NCBI RefSeq assembly: GCF_009910365.1
Contig: NZ_CP036423.1
Coordinates: 1,798,001 to 1,862,000, forward strand
Source: Aequoribacter fuscus
Lineage (GTDB): Bacteria; Pseudomonadota; Gammaproteobacteria; Pseudomonadales; Halieaceae
Direction of reading: 5' to 3'
Length of the DNA: 64,000 nucleotides
Part shown: piece by piece, positions 9,488 through 19,186 of the stretch
Layout of the letters: each line of letters begins with the position of its first letter
How positions within the stretch are numbered: position 1 is the stretch's first letter
Made by a program: the position numbers and the translations under genes
Notes under the pieces: model-generated
The model's database searches: none
Told to the model about the DNA's origin: nothing
Seen by the model: only the letters and a program-made list of their open reading frames with translations

Positions 9488-11367
9488 TTTGAGACTCCCC
9501 CAATCGACAGGGTCTTAACTTTGCGACCACCGTAAATCAAATTAATTAAGGCCCTAGTTCCAATGATCGCGGTAAACATCGAGGTCAAAATGCCGAGTGA
9601 CAGGGTAACGGCAAATCCCTTGATTGGACCCGTGCCCACTGCGTAGAGAATAACAGCGACGATCAGCGTGGTGATATTCGCATCTAAAATCGTGCTTAAG
9701 GCCTGCTCAAAACCTTTGTGAATGGCCATCTGGGCACTGGAGCCGCCATTTAGCTCCTCTCGAATCCTCGAAAAGATGAGTACATTGGCATCTACGGCCA
9801 TACCAACCGTAAGGACAATACCCGCAATACCGGGCAGTGTCAGTGTTGCCCCCAGCAAGGACATAAACGCCAGCAGCAATACGAGGTTGCAGCCCAGAGC
9901 GACAACCGCCACAGCACCAAAGGCACGATAGTAGACCAACATAAAAATAACGACCAGAGCCAAGCCAATCTGCACTGATTTTACGCCTAACTCGATATTC
10001 TCTGCCCCAAGCGATGGCCCGACTGTGCGCTCTTCAACAAACGAGATGGGGGCCGCCAAAGCGCCAGCACGCAACATCAAAGCCAGCTCACTCGCCTCTA
10101 GCGGGCTGTCCAGCCCTGTTATCTGAAACTGAGCTCCCAAGGCTTGCTGGATAACCGGAGCTGTCAGAATCCGTTTTTCATCGTAAGGTATTTTGGTGAT
10201 GACATCGCTACCGTCGGCCGCAACATCGTAGGAAGTCTTGTATTTACGCTCGATAAATAGAACCCCCATGCGACGCTTAACGTTGTTGCGAGTCGCCCGC
10301 GACATGAGCGTACCTCCCTCGCTATCGAGGCTAATGCTCACATTCGGTCGGCCGTTTTGATCAAACCCTGCTGCCGCATTAGAGACGCGCTCACCGGTAA
10401 TAATGACGTCACGCTCCAACCACTCGCTCATACCCAAACGATCTTCGCTACGGTATTCGAACCGCTGTTTTTCTGAGGGGCGTGCATTACTGCTCGCAAC
10501 CAAGCGAAATTCCAGGTTCGCAACTTTACCCAAAATACGCTTTGCTTCAGCGGTATCTTGAATACCCGGGAGTTCGACCACAATACGGTTACGCCCCTGC
10601 CGCTGCACCAGCGGCTCGGAAACCCCCAGCTCATTCACGCGATTACGCAGGGTCGTTAGATTCTGCGCTACCGCGTAGTCAATGAGCTGTGCTTTTGCCT
10701 GCTCAGTCATGCTGACTTTTAAACCAAATTGGCCTTCTTGCTCGTCGAGACGGTCAAGCATGAGTTCAGGCATTTCGTCTGCAATAGCACCGCGCGCGTC
10801 TTCCCGTTCCTGCTCGCTACCGTACTGAGAGACAACGGCGCCCTGCTCGTCCAGATCGACCAAACCTCTGATACGGTTTTCTCGCAACAGCTTTTTGACC
10901 GCAGTCAAATAATACTCATGCCTGCGTTCTAGGGCAGCATCGACATCGACTTCAAGTTTGAAGTGCACACCACCGCTCAGATCTAGGCCTAACTTCATCG
11001 GTTGAGCGCCCAAGTCAGTCAACCATTTTGGCGTGGTGGGCGCCAAGTTCAGAGCGACAATGTAACCGTCTCCCAAGGCCCGAGCGATACGCGCCTGACC
11101 CACGAGCTGCTGATCTGCAGCGCCCAGACGAATGAGTGCGTTGCGACCATTGTCCGAAATCGATTCGCCAAAGTGTTGGATATCGGCATCCTCTAAGGCT
11201 TCCAAAGCACGCTTCAAGGTAGCATCGGTAATCGCTTGACCGCTGCTTGCGCTCGTTATCTGAATCGCAGGGTCAGGTGCATAAAGATTTGGGGCTGCAT
11301 AGACAAACCCAAACAGCACGAACACCAAAACCAGCAGGTTTTTCCAGAGGGAATAACGGTTTAACAT
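9484..11367 (-). CDS. secD: Protein translocase subunit SecD
   Basis: 627-residue inner-membrane translocation motor subunit. An N-terminal helix (MLNRYSLWKNLLVLVFVLFG) is followed by the large periplasmic region with LGLDLSGGVHFKLEVD, the head domain, and the C-terminal helices carrying TVGMAVDANVLIFSRIREE. yajC, which normally precedes secD, is absent; the upstream 89 bases lead to the end of purL. A small GCCCG/CGGGC repeat lies in that gap. Confidence 0.97.
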   Translation of the reverse strand: MLNRYSLWKNLLVLVFVLFGFVYAAPNLYAPDPAIQITSASSGQAITDATLKRALEALEDADIQHFGESISDNGRNALIRLGAADQQLVGQARIARALGDGYIVALNLAPTTPKWLTDLGAQPMKLGLDLSGGVHFKLEVDVDAALERRHEYYLTAVKKLLRENRIRGLVDLDEQGAVVSQYGSEQEREDARGAIADEMPELMLDRLDEQEGQFGLKVSMTEQAKAQLIDYAVAQNLTTLRNRVNELGVSEPLVQRQGRNRIVVELPGIQDTAEAKRILGKVANLEFRLVASSNARPSEKQRFEYRSEDRLGMSEWLERDVIITGERVSNAAAGFDQNGRPNVSISLDSEGGTLMSRATRNNVKRRMGVLFIERKYKTSYDVAADGSDVITKIPYDEKRILTAPVIQQALGAQFQITGLDSPLEASELALMLRAGALAAPISFVEERTVGPSLGAENIELGVKSVQIGLALVVIFMLVYYRAFGAVAVVALGCNLVLLLAFMSLLGATLTLPGIAGIVLTVGMAVDANVLIFSRIREELNGGSSAQMAIHKGFEQALSTILDANITTLIVAVILYAVGTGPIKGFAVTLSLGILTSMFTAIIGTRALINLIYGGRKVKTLSIGGVSK

Positions 11368-11456
11368 AGCTTACTCATAGACTTTTTGACTCACTTCACG
11401 ACACTGACCGTTTGCCGCCCGAATTACGGGCAGGCTCTGCCTACCCCATTGTTGTT

Positions 11457-14400
11457 TTACTCTATCCACACCCTAGCATTCCTGAACAAACGCATCCAGG
11501 CGCCATCTTCTCGCCAGTCCGTCGGACACCACGAGTTTTGAATCGCTCTAAACACCCGCTCAGGGTGTGGCATCATGATCGTCACTCTGCCGTCGTCACT
11601 GCAAAATCCGGTCACACCCTCTGGCGACCCGTTTGGATTGCTCGGGTACACCTCGGTTGCGCGAAGATCGTTATCTACATACTTGAGGCTGACCAATCCG
11701 GAATTCAAGGCTTGTGCCTGACTATTTGCATCAAACCACTGAGCGCGGCCTTCACCATGAGCCACGGCGATCGGCATGACACTACCCTGCATCCCTCGAA
11801 GTAGAATAGACGGCGACTCCATCACTTCCACCAGTGCAACACGCGCTTCGAACTGTTCAGAGGTATTGCGCTTAAAACGAGGCCAGTGGGCTGTGCCGGG
11901 GATCAGAGGTGCTAACTGCGACAGCATCTGACAGCCATTACAAACACCCAAGCTTAAGGTGTCATTACGTTCGAAAAACGCTTGAAATTGATCCGAAAGC
12001 GCTTGGTTAAACAGAATGGACTTAGCCCAACCGGACCCAGCACCCAACACATCACCAAACGAGAAACCTCCACAGGCCACCAAACCCTTAAAGTCCTGAA
12101 GGCTGTGTCTACCAGACACCAAGTCGCTCATGTGCACGTCAACCGCGTCAAATCCAGCGCGATCGAAGGCTGCGGCCATCTCCACCTGACCATTGACACC
12201 CTGCTCACGCAAGATAGCAAATTTGGGCTTACTCTTAACGTTTAGATAGGGCGCGGCGATGTCATCATTGTGATCAAAGGTCAGGCGCACCGACATTCCC
12301 GGGTCGTCCGCCCGAATACCTTCGTATTCTTGGTCGGCGCATTCTGGATTGTCTCTGAGCTTCTGAATCTCGTAACTGGTGCGAGCCCAAAGTTTCTGAA
12401 GCCTTGTTCTAGACTCCGCCAACACAATGCCTTCCTCAACCGCAACCGTAATCTCGTCTGAATTATTCGCGAAACCCAGAGGCACAATGCAATCTTCCAG
12501 GCCCAAAGCCTTGCAGCGACTGACAAAGGCGTCGGCACGATCAGCCTTGACCTGAACGACGGCGCCTATTTCTTCACTGAACGCAGCACCCAACAGCTGA
12601 TCACTGGACACCGGCAGCGAAAGCTCTAGGCCTGCATGGCCGGCAAAGGCCATCTCTAATACCGAAACTAGGGCTCCACCGTCGGAACGATCGTGATAGG
12701 CGTGCAATACCCCTTCACTGACCGCCCATTGAATCAGTTCGAACAGCGCGCGAACCGAAGTTGCGTCGACATCGGGGCAGCGATCTCCAAGCTGACCAAA
12801 GCTTTGAGCCAGCACTGACCCACCCAAACGATTAGCGCCTCGACCGAGATCAAGCAATAAGATGGGTGCGTCAGCATCAGTTGTGAGCTGCGGAGTCACA
12901 GTACGACGCACGTCCGTCACTGGCGTAAACGCCGAAATGATAAGCGATACAGGAGCAGTCACAGACTTGTCTTCTCCATCTGACCAAACAGTTCGCATGG
13001 ACATAGAATCTTTGCCGACAGGAATGGTCAAACCAAGCTCAGGGCAAAACTGCATGCCGACGGCTTCAACCGTGTCGTACAGAATAGCGTCGTGATCTCG
13101 ATAGCCTGCAGCGCACATCCAGTTTGCCGACAGTTTTATATCAGAGAGCTTACCGATTTGAGCGCCTGCTAAATTGGTAATCGCTTCTGCCACGGCGAGG
13201 CGTCCCGATGCCGGGCCAGAGATAAGCGCAACGGGGGTTCGCTCTCCCATTGCCATGGCCTCGCCTGCGTAGCCTTTGTAATCAACGGTGGTGATCGCGC
13301 AATCCGCGACCGGCACCTGCCAGGGACCGACCATCTGATCTTGCGCCACCATCCCCGTAATCGAACGGTCACCAATGGTGATCAAAAACGATTTGCTCGC
13401 GACGGTGGGATGAGTCAAAACGCGATCCAACGCGTTTGCAAACGTGCACTGGATGTCAAGCGCTGTCGCGATCGCGGGCTGACGGGTCACAGAACGATGC
13501 ATTTTTGGGGGCTTGCCAAACAGCACTGACATCGGCAAGTCGACGGGCGTGTTGTCAAAATAACCATCACTCACCGCGATATGCTGTTCTTCGGTCGCCA
13601 CCCCCACGACAGCAAATGGGCATCGCTCGCGCTCGCAGAACGCCCTGAAGACGTCTAAGTTTTCAGGTTCTACAGCGAGCACATAGCGCTCTTGCGACTC
13701 GTTACACCACAACGCCAGAGGCGACATACTGGGTTCATCATTGGGCACATCGCGCAGCTGAAAACGCCCCCCTCGACCGCCATCTTTGACAAGCTCCGGC
13801 AAGGCATTAGAAAGGCCTCCAGCACCCACATCGTGAATAAAGGCGATCGGATTCGACTCGCCAAGCTGCCAACAGCGATCGATAACCTCTTGGCATCGGC
13901 GCTCCATCTCGGGATTCTGGCGCTGAACCGAGGCAAAATCCAAATCTTCCGCCGAGCTACCGCTCGCCATCGACGAGGCAGCACCACCGCCCAAACCAAT
14001 CTGCATCGCAGGGCCACCCAGGACAATTAAGTGCGCACCAGCGCTGAACTCGCCCTTCTCGACATGCTCCTCGCGTATGTTGCCGTAACCGCCTGCAATC
14101 ATGATAGGTTTATGGTACCCGTAGACGCAGTTCTCGCCGTCCTGTGTGACCTTTAGCTCGAAACTGCGAAAGTAACCACTGAGATTGGGACGACCAAATT
14201 CGTTATTAAATGCTGCGCCCCCAATGGGACCTTCAAGCATAATATCCAGCGCTGACACAATACGACTCGGCTTGCCATAGTCGCTATCCCATGGTCTAGG
14301 AAACTGCTGAAGATTCAGACCCGAGACCGAAAAACCCGTGAGCCCAACTTTGGGTTTAGAGCCGCGACCGACAGCCCCTTCGTCACGTATTTCACCACCA

Positions 14401-15317
14401 GACCCCGTACCGGCACCCGGGAACGGCGCAATCGCCGTTGGGTGATTGTGGGTCTCGACTTTCATCAGCAAATGTACCGGTTCCAATGTCGCCGTGTACG
14501 AACCTGTCGCTGGGTTTGGATAGAAACGATAGGCTTCGGTGCCCTTGACCACCGCCGCGTTGTCCGAGTACGCAGACAGGACGTTATCGCCGGCCAGATT
14601 GTAGGTGTTACGGATCATGCCAAACAGCGAGTTTGGCTGATCGACTCCATCTATTGTCCAGCTGGCATTAAAGATTTTATGACGGCAGTGCTCGGAATTT
14701 GCCTGAGCAAACATCATCAATTCAACATCGGATGGATTGCGCTGCAAGCCTTGAAAACTTTCGACGAGATAATCAATCTCATCTTCTGCCAGTGCCAAAC
14801 CGAGCGTCTTGTTTGCCTGCTCTAGGGCTGGGCGACCGTGGCTTAGAATATCGACAGAGGTCATTGCCGCTGGCTCTGCAGCCGCAAAAAAGGCATCAAG
14901 ACCGCTCCAGCGTGTAACGGCCGACTCTGTCATCCGGTCATAAAGGACTGAGGGAACCGCACAATGACCAATGTCACCGTCGAGTTCAAAAACGAGAGCC
15001 CGCTCTATTCGTGCAACGGCGTGTATGTCACAGTGCTTGGCGATATCGGTGGCTTTGGATGACCATGGCGAAATCGTACCCAGACGCGGAGAAACCACGC
15101 ATATCGGCGCGCTGGACTGAGTGTCTACTAAATCTTCAGCCGCGAGCAGATCCATCAGCACTCGCTGACTTTGCTCCGACAAATCGGACTTGAGCTGCAC
15201 CAAGTAGGCGTAATAAGTCGAATCTACCCTGACTGGGGATTGATCTGAGACCAATTGATCGTTAATTTTAGCGACACGAAATGCCGAAAGTGCAGCGCCA
15301 CCGCGGAGAATGAGCAT
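11457..15317 (-). CDS. purL: Phosphoribosylformylglycinamidine synthase (single-chain PurL)
   Basis: Purine biosynthesis enzyme converting FGAR to FGAM with glutamine and ATP. The 1286-residue chain is the large single-chain form. The N-terminal domain starts [17 protein letters not shown]. The FGAM-synthase core carries [19 protein letters not shown] and GGGAASSM. The C-terminal class I glutamine amidotransferase domain has the nucleophile in [10 protein letters not shown] and a closing PHPER motif. It is divergent from mltF, as in E. coli. Confidence 0.97.
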   Translation of the reverse strand: MLILRGGAALSAFRVAKINDQLVSDQSPVRVDSTYYAYLVQLKSDLSEQSQRVLMDLLAAEDLVDTQSSAPICVVSPRLGTISPWSSKATDIAKHCDIHAVARIERALVFELDGDIGHCAVPSVLYDRMTESAVTRWSGLDAFFAAAEPAAMTSVDILSHGRPALEQANKTLGLALAEDEIDYLVESFQGLQRNPSDVELMMFAQANSEHCRHKIFNASWTIDGVDQPNSLFGMIRNTYNLAGDNVLSAYSDNAAVVKGTEAYRFYPNPATGSYTATLEPVHLLMKVETHNHPTAIAPFPGAGTGSGGEIRDEGAVGRGSKPKVGLTGFSVSGLNLQQFPRPWDSDYGKPSRIVSALDIMLEGPIGGAAFNNEFGRPNLSGYFRSFELKVTQDGENCVYGYHKPIMIAGGYGNIREEHVEKGEFSAGAHLIVLGGPAMQIGLGGGAASSMASGSSAEDLDFASVQRQNPEMERRCQEVIDRCWQLGESNPIAFIHDVGAGGLSNALPELVKDGGRGGRFQLRDVPNDEPSMSPLALWCNESQERYVLAVEPENLDVFRAFCERERCPFAVVGVATEEQHIAVSDGYFDNTPVDLPMSVLFGKPPKMHRSVTRQPAIATALDIQCTFANALDRVLTHPTVASKSFLITIGDRSITGMVAQDQMVGPWQVPVADCAITTVDYKGYAGEAMAMGERTPVALISGPASGRLAVAEAITNLAGAQIGKLSDIKLSANWMCAAGYRDHDAILYDTVEAVGMQFCPELGLTIPVGKDSMSMRTVWSDGEDKSVTAPVSLIISAFTPVTDVRRTVTPQLTTDADAPILLLDLGRGANRLGGSVLAQSFGQLGDRCPDVDATSVRALFELIQWAVSEGVLHAYHDRSDGGALVSVLEMAFAGHAGLELSLPVSSDQLLGAAFSEEIGAVVQVKADRADAFVSRCKALGLEDCIVPLGFANNSDEITVAVEEGIVLAESRTRLQKLWARTSYEIQKLRDNPECADQEYEGIRADDPGMSVRLTFDHNDDIAAPYLNVKSKPKFAILREQGVNGQVEMAAAFDRAGFDAVDVHMSDLVSGRHSLQDFKGLVACGGFSFGDVLGAGSGWAKSILFNQALSDQFQAFFERNDTLSLGVCNGCQMLSQLAPLIPGTAHWPRFKRNTSEQFEARVALVEVMESPSILLRGMQGSVMPIAVAHGEGRAQWFDANSQAQALNSGLVSLKYVDNDLRATEVYPSNPNGSPEGVTGFCSDDGRVTIMMPHPERVFRAIQNSWCPTDWREDGAWMRLFRNARVWIE

Positions 15318-15429
15318 GCTTTATTTGACTCCATGCTATCGAGTACAAGAAAGCAGCGAAGTGTACCTCAGTTCGCCTGCTCTGGCGACGAATAGGCGCA
15401 CAAAGTCGCGCTTTTTAAGGGGAAATCCA

Positions 15430-16842
15430 CTGAAATTCTGCCTGACCTTAATGCTTGCGTTCATTCTGGTGGGCTGTGAACAAAAAGATACTCTGCAGGA
15501 GGTTAAAGAGAGGGGCTATCTCACGGTTGTCACACGCACCAGCCCTACGACGTACTACCGCGACAATACCGGGCCTACTGGATTTGAATATCAACTGGCG
15601 CAACGGTTTGCAGATCAGCTAGGCGTAGAGCTCAATGTCCATACCGAAAGCACTATCACCGGAATTTTTCGAAATTTACGTGAAGGGACAGCTGACTTAG
15701 CCAGCGCGGGGCTGAGTCTCAGCGCAGCAAGAGCCGAAGAGTTCTCGGTTACGCAAAGTTATTTTGAAGTTCAACCGTTAGTCATCTACCAGAGCGGCCA
15801 GTACCGCCCCTCTTCGATCACAGATCTCTACGAACGGACTGTTCTCGTCACGGCGAATTCGAGCCACCTTGAGCTTCTGGAACAGTTGCTCGAGTCGCAT
15901 CCTAAACTGCGCTGGAAGGTCATTGCCAGCTCAGATTCGGCGGACCTGCTTGATCAGATTAACGAAGACACCCCGTTTGCAATCGTTGACGACTACGATT
16001 TTGCTCTTCAGCAACCCCTCTTTCCGCGCCTAAAAGAAGCGTTCAGCTTCGGGGACAAACAACAACTCGTCTGGTTCATAACAACCGATTCGCAGAGCGA
16101 CACGCTCACAGAAGCGGCCAATTTATTTTTAAGTGAAGTGAAAGCTGATGGGGTTTTGCGCGGGCTCGCAGAAGAATTCTTTAGCTATGAGCCCCTTGTA
16201 TCTCGTGCCGGCACCTTTACGTTCTCGCAAAACATGGACAGCGTTTTGCCCGACTATGAGAATATGATTCGACAAGTCGCGCATGAGTACAACATCGATT
16301 GGAACTTACTCGCCGCTATGGCGTATCAGGAATCTCATTGGGACCCCAAGGCAAAGTCTTTTACCGGCGTTCGCGGCATGATGATGCTGACCCAGCGAAC
16401 CGCCAGAGAGTTGAACGTTAAAAATCGCTTAGATCCACTGGAAAGTTTGCGCGGCGGTGCACGTTATCTCAACAAACTCAAGCGCCGACTTGACCCAGCC
16501 ATTCCCGAGCCCGACCGAACTTACATGGCAATGGCTGCTTACAATATTGGCATGAGCCATCTGCAAGACGCGCGCAAACTAACCGCTCAGAAAGGCGACA
16601 ACCCTATGGTATGGCGCGATTTGATGAAGCATTTGCCGAAACTGCAGAAACCAAGCTATTACCGAACTCTTCGATTTGGTTATGCGCGCGGCGCTGAAGC
16701 GGTGACCTATGTTCAAAATATCCGTCACTACGCCAATATATTATTGTGGCGAGATATTACCCAAGGGCAGGAGATAGAGCCGCACAACAGCCGTGATTTC
16801 CTCCCCGAAACGCTGCAGGAGCTTCATCTGTTGGGGCTGTGA
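15430..16842 (+). CDS. mltF: Membrane-bound lytic murein transglycosylase F
   Basis: Outer-membrane-attached lytic transglycosylase cutting peptidoglycan glycan strands to anhydro-muropeptides. An N-terminal SBP3-like regulatory domain (about residues 25-225) precedes an SLT domain with the catalytic glutamate in AYQESHWDP and the GVRGMMMLT motif. I place the start at a CTG (15430): AAGGGGA ends six bases before it, and it gives a compact lipoprotein signal ending ILVGC. Longer starts exist: ATG 15310 or 15316 (the latter with GGAGA upstream but inside purL) and GTG 15361. The N terminus is therefore uncertain; the gene identity is not. Confidence 0.9.
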   Translation: MKFCLTLMLAFILVGCEQKDTLQEVKERGYLTVVTRTSPTTYYRDNTGPTGFEYQLAQRFADQLGVELNVHTESTITGIFRNLREGTADLASAGLSLSAARAEEFSVTQSYFEVQPLVIYQSGQYRPSSITDLYERTVLVTANSSHLELLEQLLESHPKLRWKVIASSDSADLLDQINEDTPFAIVDDYDFALQQPLFPRLKEAFSFGDKQQLVWFITTDSQSDTLTEAANLFLSEVKADGVLRGLAEEFFSYEPLVSRAGTFTFSQNMDSVLPDYENMIRQVAHEYNIDWNLLAAMAYQESHWDPKAKSFTGVRGMMMLTQRTARELNVKNRLDPLESLRGGARYLNKLKRRLDPAIPEPDRTYMAMAAYNIGMSHLQDARKLTAQKGDNPMVWRDLMKHLPKLQKPSYYRTLRFGYARGAEAVTYVQNIRHYANILLWRDITQGQEIEPHNSRDFLPETLQELHLLGL

Positions 16843-16854
16843 TGCAAGCCTCAA

Positions 16855-16870
16855 TGGCGCGTCGGCGCCA
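16855..16870. other. Short stem-loop between mltF and tadA
   Basis: TGGCGC and GCGCCA pair around GTCG in the 45-base gap between converging mltF and tadA. No T-run follows. It may help end transcription in both directions. Confidence 0.3.
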
Positions 16871-16887
16871 ACAGTCTCACTGTCTCG

Positions 16888-17367
16888 CTACGAGCTCTGA
16901 CGCGCAGATTTTTGTAGGCTTCGTCGCTCTTTAAAAAAACGACTTAAAAGCTCGCTTGATTGCTGGCCCATGACACCTCCCTGCCACTGGACCCGGTGAT
17001 TCAAATGGTCAAAATTCAGGGCCTCACAACGACTGCACACAGCCCCCGCTTTTGGCTCGGTTGCTGCAAATATGAGTCGCTGAACTCGGGCGTGCACCAT
17101 CGCTCCAACACACATCAGACAGGGCTCGAGCGTGACATAAAGACTGGCATCAACCAAACGATAATTCCCGATACGGCTACCTGCGTGCCGCAAGGCAACA
17201 ATTTCGGCGTGAGCACTCGGGTCAGCAGAGCTAATCACCACATTATGACCACTCGCTATGAGGCTACCGTCTCTCACTATAACGCAACCGACTGGGACTT
17301 CACCGCAAGCATACGCCTGCTCCGCTTGCAGCAAGGCTTGCCGCATCCAGTACTCGTCTTCATTCAT
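16888..17367 (-). CDS. tadA: tRNA-specific adenosine deaminase TadA
   Basis: Zinc deaminase that converts the wobble adenosine 34 of tRNA-Arg(ACG) to inosine. The 159-residue chain carries the CDA-fold motifs HAE (His53, catalytic Glu55) and PCLMC (Cys83, Cys86), plus GEVPVGCV at the N terminus. Clustering with purL and mltF is the standard gammaproteobacterial arrangement. It is divergent from pgi across a 104-base gap. Confidence 0.96.
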   Translation of the reverse strand: MNEDEYWMRQALLQAEQAYACGEVPVGCVIVRDGSLIASGHNVVISSADPSAHAEIVALRHAGSRIGNYRLVDASLYVTLEPCLMCVGAMVHARVQRLIFAATEPKAGAVCSRCEALNFDHLNHRVQWQGGVMGQQSSELLSRFFKERRSLQKSARQSS

Positions 17368-17471
17368 ACCTATTCAACTCTGTTCAATTCACAACAGCAC
17401 CAACTTCGCAGCCAGCTTATGGTAACATTTAGGCCCAAACCATTCGCCCATCGTTTCAAGGATCATATCAC

Positions 17472-19049
17472 GTGTTAGACTTTCGTCCGGAACTCAACGC
17501 CATTTGGGCGCAACTTCAAATTACAGCTGCAGATACCCCAGAGATTGCCGCCTTATTCCAGCAAGAGCCGCAACGCGTCAGCGATCTAACGCTGGAAGCG
17601 GCGGGATTGCGTGTGGACTTATCAAAAAACAAAGTCTCTCAACAGCAACTCAAGCTATTGCTTGAATTTGCGGCACAATCCCCCTTGAGCTACCACCGAT
17701 CGGCATTATTTGAAGGCAAACCGATCAATTCCAGCGAGAATCGCGCTGTGCTTCACCCAGCGCTGCGCGATTTTGGCGAGATCACAGCACTGACCAGCGG
17801 GTACCGCGACACCGTCTACGAACAGCGCGCCCGGATGCTGACCGCGGCAGAGCAAATACGTTCCGGCGAATGGCTCGGGCACACAGGCAAACCGATCACC
17901 GATATCATTAACATCGGCATCGGCGGATCTGATTTGGGCCCTAAATTGGTGTATGAAGCGCTCAGAGAATTTCGACACAACACACTGACAGTGCATTTTA
18001 TATCGAATGTCGACGGTGCGGAAATCTACTCACTGTTAAAGACACTGAATCCGGAAACCACGTTGGTCGCTATTGCGAGCAAAACGTTCACCACGCAAGA
18101 AACCCTGTTAAATGCTAAAACAGCACTCGCGTGGTTGCGACAAGGACTGGACATTGAGCAGGTGGAGGCGTCGTCGCATGTGGTCGCACTCACCGCGAGC
18201 GCCGCTAATGCAGTAAGCTACGGCGTCGCTCCAGAAAGAGTCCTCCCCTTTGAAGAGTGGGTTGGCGGCCGCTACTCACTGTGGTCAAGTATCGGATTTG
18301 GTATCGCCTGTGCAGTAGGCGGTGAAGCGTTCAGCGAATTGCTGCAAGGCGCCCACGCCCTAGATAAGCATTTTGCCGAGGCACCTCTCGATCAAAATAT
18401 CCCCGTATTGATGGCATTAATCGGCATTTGGAACATCAATTTCTTGGGTTACCCCACACAAGCGGTCATTCCCTATTGCGAGCGACTGGGCCTGCTCAGC
18501 GCGTACCTGCAGCAATTGGACATGGAGAGCAACGGCAAAAGTACGCTGCGCGACAACACTCGTGCCAATACAGCGACAGGTCCGATTGTATGGGGCCAAA
18601 CCGGCACTAATGGTCAGCACGCATTTTTTCAACTCATGCACCAAGGGACTCACACCATTCCGGTGGAGTTTATTGGCGCTTTGCAAGACACACTCAGCGA
18701 TGCAACACACCATCGCACTTTGTTAGTCAATATGATTGCTCAGGCATCAGCATTGATGAGCGGAAAACCCGCCCCCGACGGTGAGGCATATCGGGATTAC
18801 CCCGGTGACAAACCATCAACTATGATTCTGATAGAACAACTGACGCCCGCATCGCTGGGTGCACTGATCGCTCTGTACGAGCACAAAGTCTTTGTGCAAG
18901 GGTCGTTATGGGGAATAAACTCCTTCGACCAATGGGGTGTAGAACTGGGCAAAAAATTGACCAACGAACTGTTACCTAAAGAGGCTGACCTAAAGGCGTT
19001 TGACGAATCAACGCGGGCACTCATGGGCTTGGTGAATACGCGTCTTTGA
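17472..19049 (+). CDS. pgi: Glucose-6-phosphate isomerase
   Basis: Glycolytic/gluconeogenic enzyme interconverting glucose-6-phosphate and fructose-6-phosphate, 525 residues. Family signatures are clear: NIGIGGSDLGPKL, VGGRYSLWSSIG, LDMESNGKS with the catalytic glutamate, QTGTNGQHAFFQLMHQGT with the ring-opening histidine, and GSLWGINSFDQWGVELGK near the C terminus. The start codon is GTG with AAGGA nine bases upstream. Confidence 0.97.
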   Translation: MLDFRPELNAIWAQLQITAADTPEIAALFQQEPQRVSDLTLEAAGLRVDLSKNKVSQQQLKLLLEFAAQSPLSYHRSALFEGKPINSSENRAVLHPALRDFGEITALTSGYRDTVYEQRARMLTAAEQIRSGEWLGHTGKPITDIINIGIGGSDLGPKLVYEALREFRHNTLTVHFISNVDGAEIYSLLKTLNPETTLVAIASKTFTTQETLLNAKTALAWLRQGLDIEQVEASSHVVALTASAANAVSYGVAPERVLPFEEWVGGRYSLWSSIGFGIACAVGGEAFSELLQGAHALDKHFAEAPLDQNIPVLMALIGIWNINFLGYPTQAVIPYCERLGLLSAYLQQLDMESNGKSTLRDNTRANTATGPIVWGQTGTNGQHAFFQLMHQGTHTIPVEFIGALQDTLSDATHHRTLLVNMIAQASALMSGKPAPDGEAYRDYPGDKPSTMILIEQLTPASLGALIALYEHKVFVQGSLWGINSFDQWGVELGKKLTNELLPKEADLKAFDESTRALMGLVNTRL

Positions 19050-19147
19050 TCAACAAGGCAACGGGCTGCTTTCAACAGCCACAGGCGTTCTAAATCTTCG
19101 TGAAAAACGCCCTCGGGCTACGAAGCAGGCCTACACTTACGAAAGGT

Positions 19148-19178
19148 AAAACGAGGCCGGACGAGTGAACGCCCGGCC
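19148..19178 (-). terminator. Intrinsic terminator of sppA
   Basis: Read on the minus strand, GGCCGG (complement of 19173-19178) pairs with CCGGCC (complement of 19155-19160) and is followed after three bases by TTTT (complement of 19148-19151). It lies just past the sppA stop and is well placed to end that transcript. Confidence 0.5.
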
Positions 19179-19186
19179 CCCGAGTA

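Noticed and set aside
14442-14825. 127-codon plus-strand open frame antisense to purL
   Set aside because: PurL is full length and continuous here; the antisense frame shows no recognisable protein features.
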